Source: an uncultured Bacteroidales bacterium
GTDB taxonomy: Bacteria; Bacteroidota; Bacteroidia; Bacteroidales; P3
Direction of reading: 5' to 3'
DNA: 43,250 bases
Assembly (NCBI GenBank): GCA_900317955.1
Contig: ONIP01000018.1
Location: 1 to 43,250 of the forward strand
Shown here: positions 41,820-43,250 of the stretch, one piece after another
How the letters are laid out: every line of letters begins with the position of its first letter
How positions within the stretch are numbered: position 1 is the first letter of the stretch
Notes under the pieces: model-generated
Database searches by the model: none
What the model was told of the DNA's origin: nothing
The model's input: only the letters and a program-made list of their open reading frames with translations
Position numbers and translations under genes: made by a program

Positions 41820-42998
41820 ATGAAAAAAAACCTTCTTCTTGTCCTCCTGTTCCTGCTCCCCTTCGGCTCCCGTGCGCAGGAATCCACCGCCCACCTTCTC
41901 CCCGACTCTGCCTTCGCCAGCATCATCACCTGCGGCCCCGGCGACGAGTTCTATACCTCCTTCGGCCACAGTGCCATCCGCATCTTCAACCCCGCCGACT
42001 CCTCCGACTATGTCTTCAACTACGGCACCTTCGATTTCGACATCCCGCATTTCTACTGGACCTTCGCCCGCGGCAAACTCAACTACTGCCTTAGCGTCAC
42101 CTCCTTCGACCAATTCATTGCTGAATACCGTTTCGAAGGACGCTCCGTCTGGGAACAACGCCTGCGACTCACCAACCAGGAACTCAACAACCTCTTCATC
42201 CTCCTCTGCGAAAACGCCAAACCCGAGTACCGCTATTACATGTACGATTTCTTCCGCGACAATTGCGCCACCCGTGTCCGCGACCAAGTCTCCCGAGCCC
42301 TCTGCCACCGATCGCTAAGCCCCGAAAACACCTCCGACACCAACCTCACCTACCGCAATATCCTCTACCGCTCCACCGTCGACAACCTCCTTTGGTGGCG
42401 CTTGGGCATCGACATGGCTCTCGGTGCCCGCTGCGACAAACGCTGCTCCAACTACGAATACATGTTCTCCCCCTACGAGATGATGAAACAATTCGACACC
42501 CTCACCGTCAGCGACACCCGTCAACCCATTGCCGACCCCGCCATCCTACTTCTTCCCGAAACTCGCTCTCCCCTCTCTCGCAGTCTCTCCCCCACCCTTC
42601 TCTTCTGGGTACTCTTCTTAGCCGTGCTCACCCTTACTCTCCTCCAATGGCATAAATCATGGAACATGCGTTGGTTCGACCGCACCCTCTTCATCCTCGT
42701 CTCCATCATCTCCCTTCTGGCCATCTTCCTCTGGTTCTTCACCGACCACTACTGCACCAAACTCAACCTCAACATACTCTGGGCTTCTCCCCTCTTCATC
42801 CATTTCGCTGTGCGCCTCAATCGTAGCAACCGCTACCTTGTCTACATCCAACTGCTCATGCTCCTCGCTGCCATGCTCCTCACCGTCACGGCATTCCCGC
42901 AACAACTCAATATTGCAGTCTTCCCCATTGCCCTCATCCTTGCTCTACGACTAATCGCCAACCTGCGCCACCGCGCCATCCCCCCAACACAAGGGTGA
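41820..42998 (+). CDS. lnb: Lnb/DUF4105-type protein, likely lipoprotein N-acyltransferase
   Basis: 392 residues with a signal peptide (about 1-20, cleavage near SRAQ). The N-terminal periplasmic domain has FGHSAIRIF (His50) and FFRDNCATRVRD (Cys149), the conserved His and Cys of DUF4105, now named the Lnb N-terminal domain. About five membrane segments fill residues ~255-385. In Bacteroides, Lnb performs the last step of lipoprotein maturation in place of Lnt, adding the N-linked acyl chain. Identification rests on this domain and layout, so function is strongly suggested rather than shown; DUF4105 has several paralogues. Many lipoproteins in this window would be its substrates. Confidence 0.7.
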   Translation: MKKNLLLVLLFLLPFGSRAQESTAHLLPDSAFASIITCGPGDEFYTSFGHSAIRIFNPADSSDYVFNYGTFDFDIPHFYWTFARGKLNYCLSVTSFDQFIAEYRFEGRSVWEQRLRLTNQELNNLFILLCENAKPEYRYYMYDFFRDNCATRVRDQVSRALCHRSLSPENTSDTNLTYRNILYRSTVDNLLWWRLGIDMALGARCDKRCSNYEYMFSPYEMMKQFDTLTVSDTRQPIADPAILLLPETRSPLSRSLSPTLLFWVLFLAVLTLTLLQWHKSWNMRWFDRTLFILVSIISLLAIFLWFFTDHYCTKLNLNILWASPLFIHFAVRLNRSNRYLVYIQLLMLLAAMLLTVTAFPQQLNIAVFPIALILALRLIANLRHRAIPPTQG

Positions 42999-43048
42999 GA
43001 AACAAAAAGCAACAAAAATAATCAATAAGCGATAGATATTTCCTTCTG

Positions 43049-43250
43049 TCACTCCTTCACCAATTTCAGGGTAGACATGCCCTGTACCGTCTCCACTTTC
43101 ACTATGTAGATTCCGCTTGGCAACGGCCTTACATCCAACTCGGTGCGCAGATCTTGGCCGTTGCATCTCTTTCCGGCAACACGCCGCCCTGCCATATCCG
43201 TCACCTCCACACTGCGTATGCCGACCTCCGACTGCACTGCCACTCGCTCT
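43049..43250 (-). CDS. C-terminal type IX secretion sorting domain of a protein extending past the window
   Basis: The frame is open to the right edge. The visible ~67 residues read as a Por/type A sorting domain: RSVEVTDMAGRRVAGK, DVRPLPSGIYIVKVE and a terminal STLKLVKE. A GTG at 43243 is not a real start because the domain is clearly incomplete. The main catalytic or binding part lies outside. It converges on the lnb-like gene with 50 bp between; no terminator is visible there. Confidence 0.8.
   Translation of the reverse strand, partial: ERVAVQSEVGIRSVEVTDMAGRRVAGKRCNGQDLRTELDVRPLPSGIYIVKVETVQGMSTLKLVKE

Noticed and set aside
1..43250. tRNA or rRNA genes, insertion sequences with transposases, integrases
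   Set aside because: None recognised on either strand; the mobile-element signals here are limited to repeats without enzymes.

Overview
The window looks like a chromosomal segment from a member of the order Bacteroidales (phylum Bacteroidota), probably a gut or rumen species. The reasons are: promoters of the TAnnTTTG (-7) type in front of many genes; secreted proteases ending in type IX secretion (Por) sorting domains; families largely confined to Bacteroidota (DUF6029, DUF6427, DUF6913, Omp28, a DUF4105/Lnb-type protein); a two-subunit 2-oxoacid:ferredoxin oxidoreductase; and AAA ATPases of the DUF4143 type. The family or genus cannot be fixed from the sequence alone.

Layout. 1-1.9 kb: the 3' end of a Fib_succ_major/DUF1566-like surface protein gene and a DUF4143-type ATPase. 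1.9-5.9 kb: lipoproteins and a DUF1015 protein. 5.9-9.4 kb: a small defence/addiction patch with higB-higA-mrr, a strongly structured ~190-nt RNA with its own consensus promoter (best guess 6S RNA), a zinc-ribbon membrane protein, a 144-bp inverted-repeat element and a ParE-type toxin/antitoxin pair. 9.5-25 kb: a long minus-strand housekeeping and envelope block (gcvT, M6 protease, MATE exporter, Omp28, DUF6029, TlpA, polyprenyl synthase, thioesterase, dapA, DUF6913, rnhB, DUF6427, S8 protease). 25.5-31.3 kb: plus-strand korA-korB and valS. 31.3-36.1 kb: a repeat-rich leader followed by a three-gene cassette of DUF4143 ATPase, DUF1016 PD-(D/E)xK nuclease and a leucine-rich-repeat protein fused to a DEDDh 3'-5' exonuclease. 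36.4-40.6 kb: accessory genes (orphan membrane protein, solitary HipB-like regulator with operators, YD-repeat protein, AlkZ-like protein, DUF3298-like lipoprotein, cupin). 40.7-43.2 kb: an MscS channel, a likely lipoprotein N-acyltransferase (Lnb) and the tail of a type IX secretion substrate.

Most interesting for follow-up: (1) the 31.5-36.1 kb cassette, which couples a P-loop ATPase, a PD-(D/E)xK nuclease and an LRR-exonuclease fusion behind four perfect-period 33-bp iterons, and may be an undescribed nucleic-acid-targeting system; (2) the structured RNA at about 7623-7815; (3) several intergenic 'word-array' hairpins, each built from its own short word iterated in both orientations, with related simple-repeat insertions lying in frame inside valS. 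Function for these three is inference; the sequence structure itself is directly visible.
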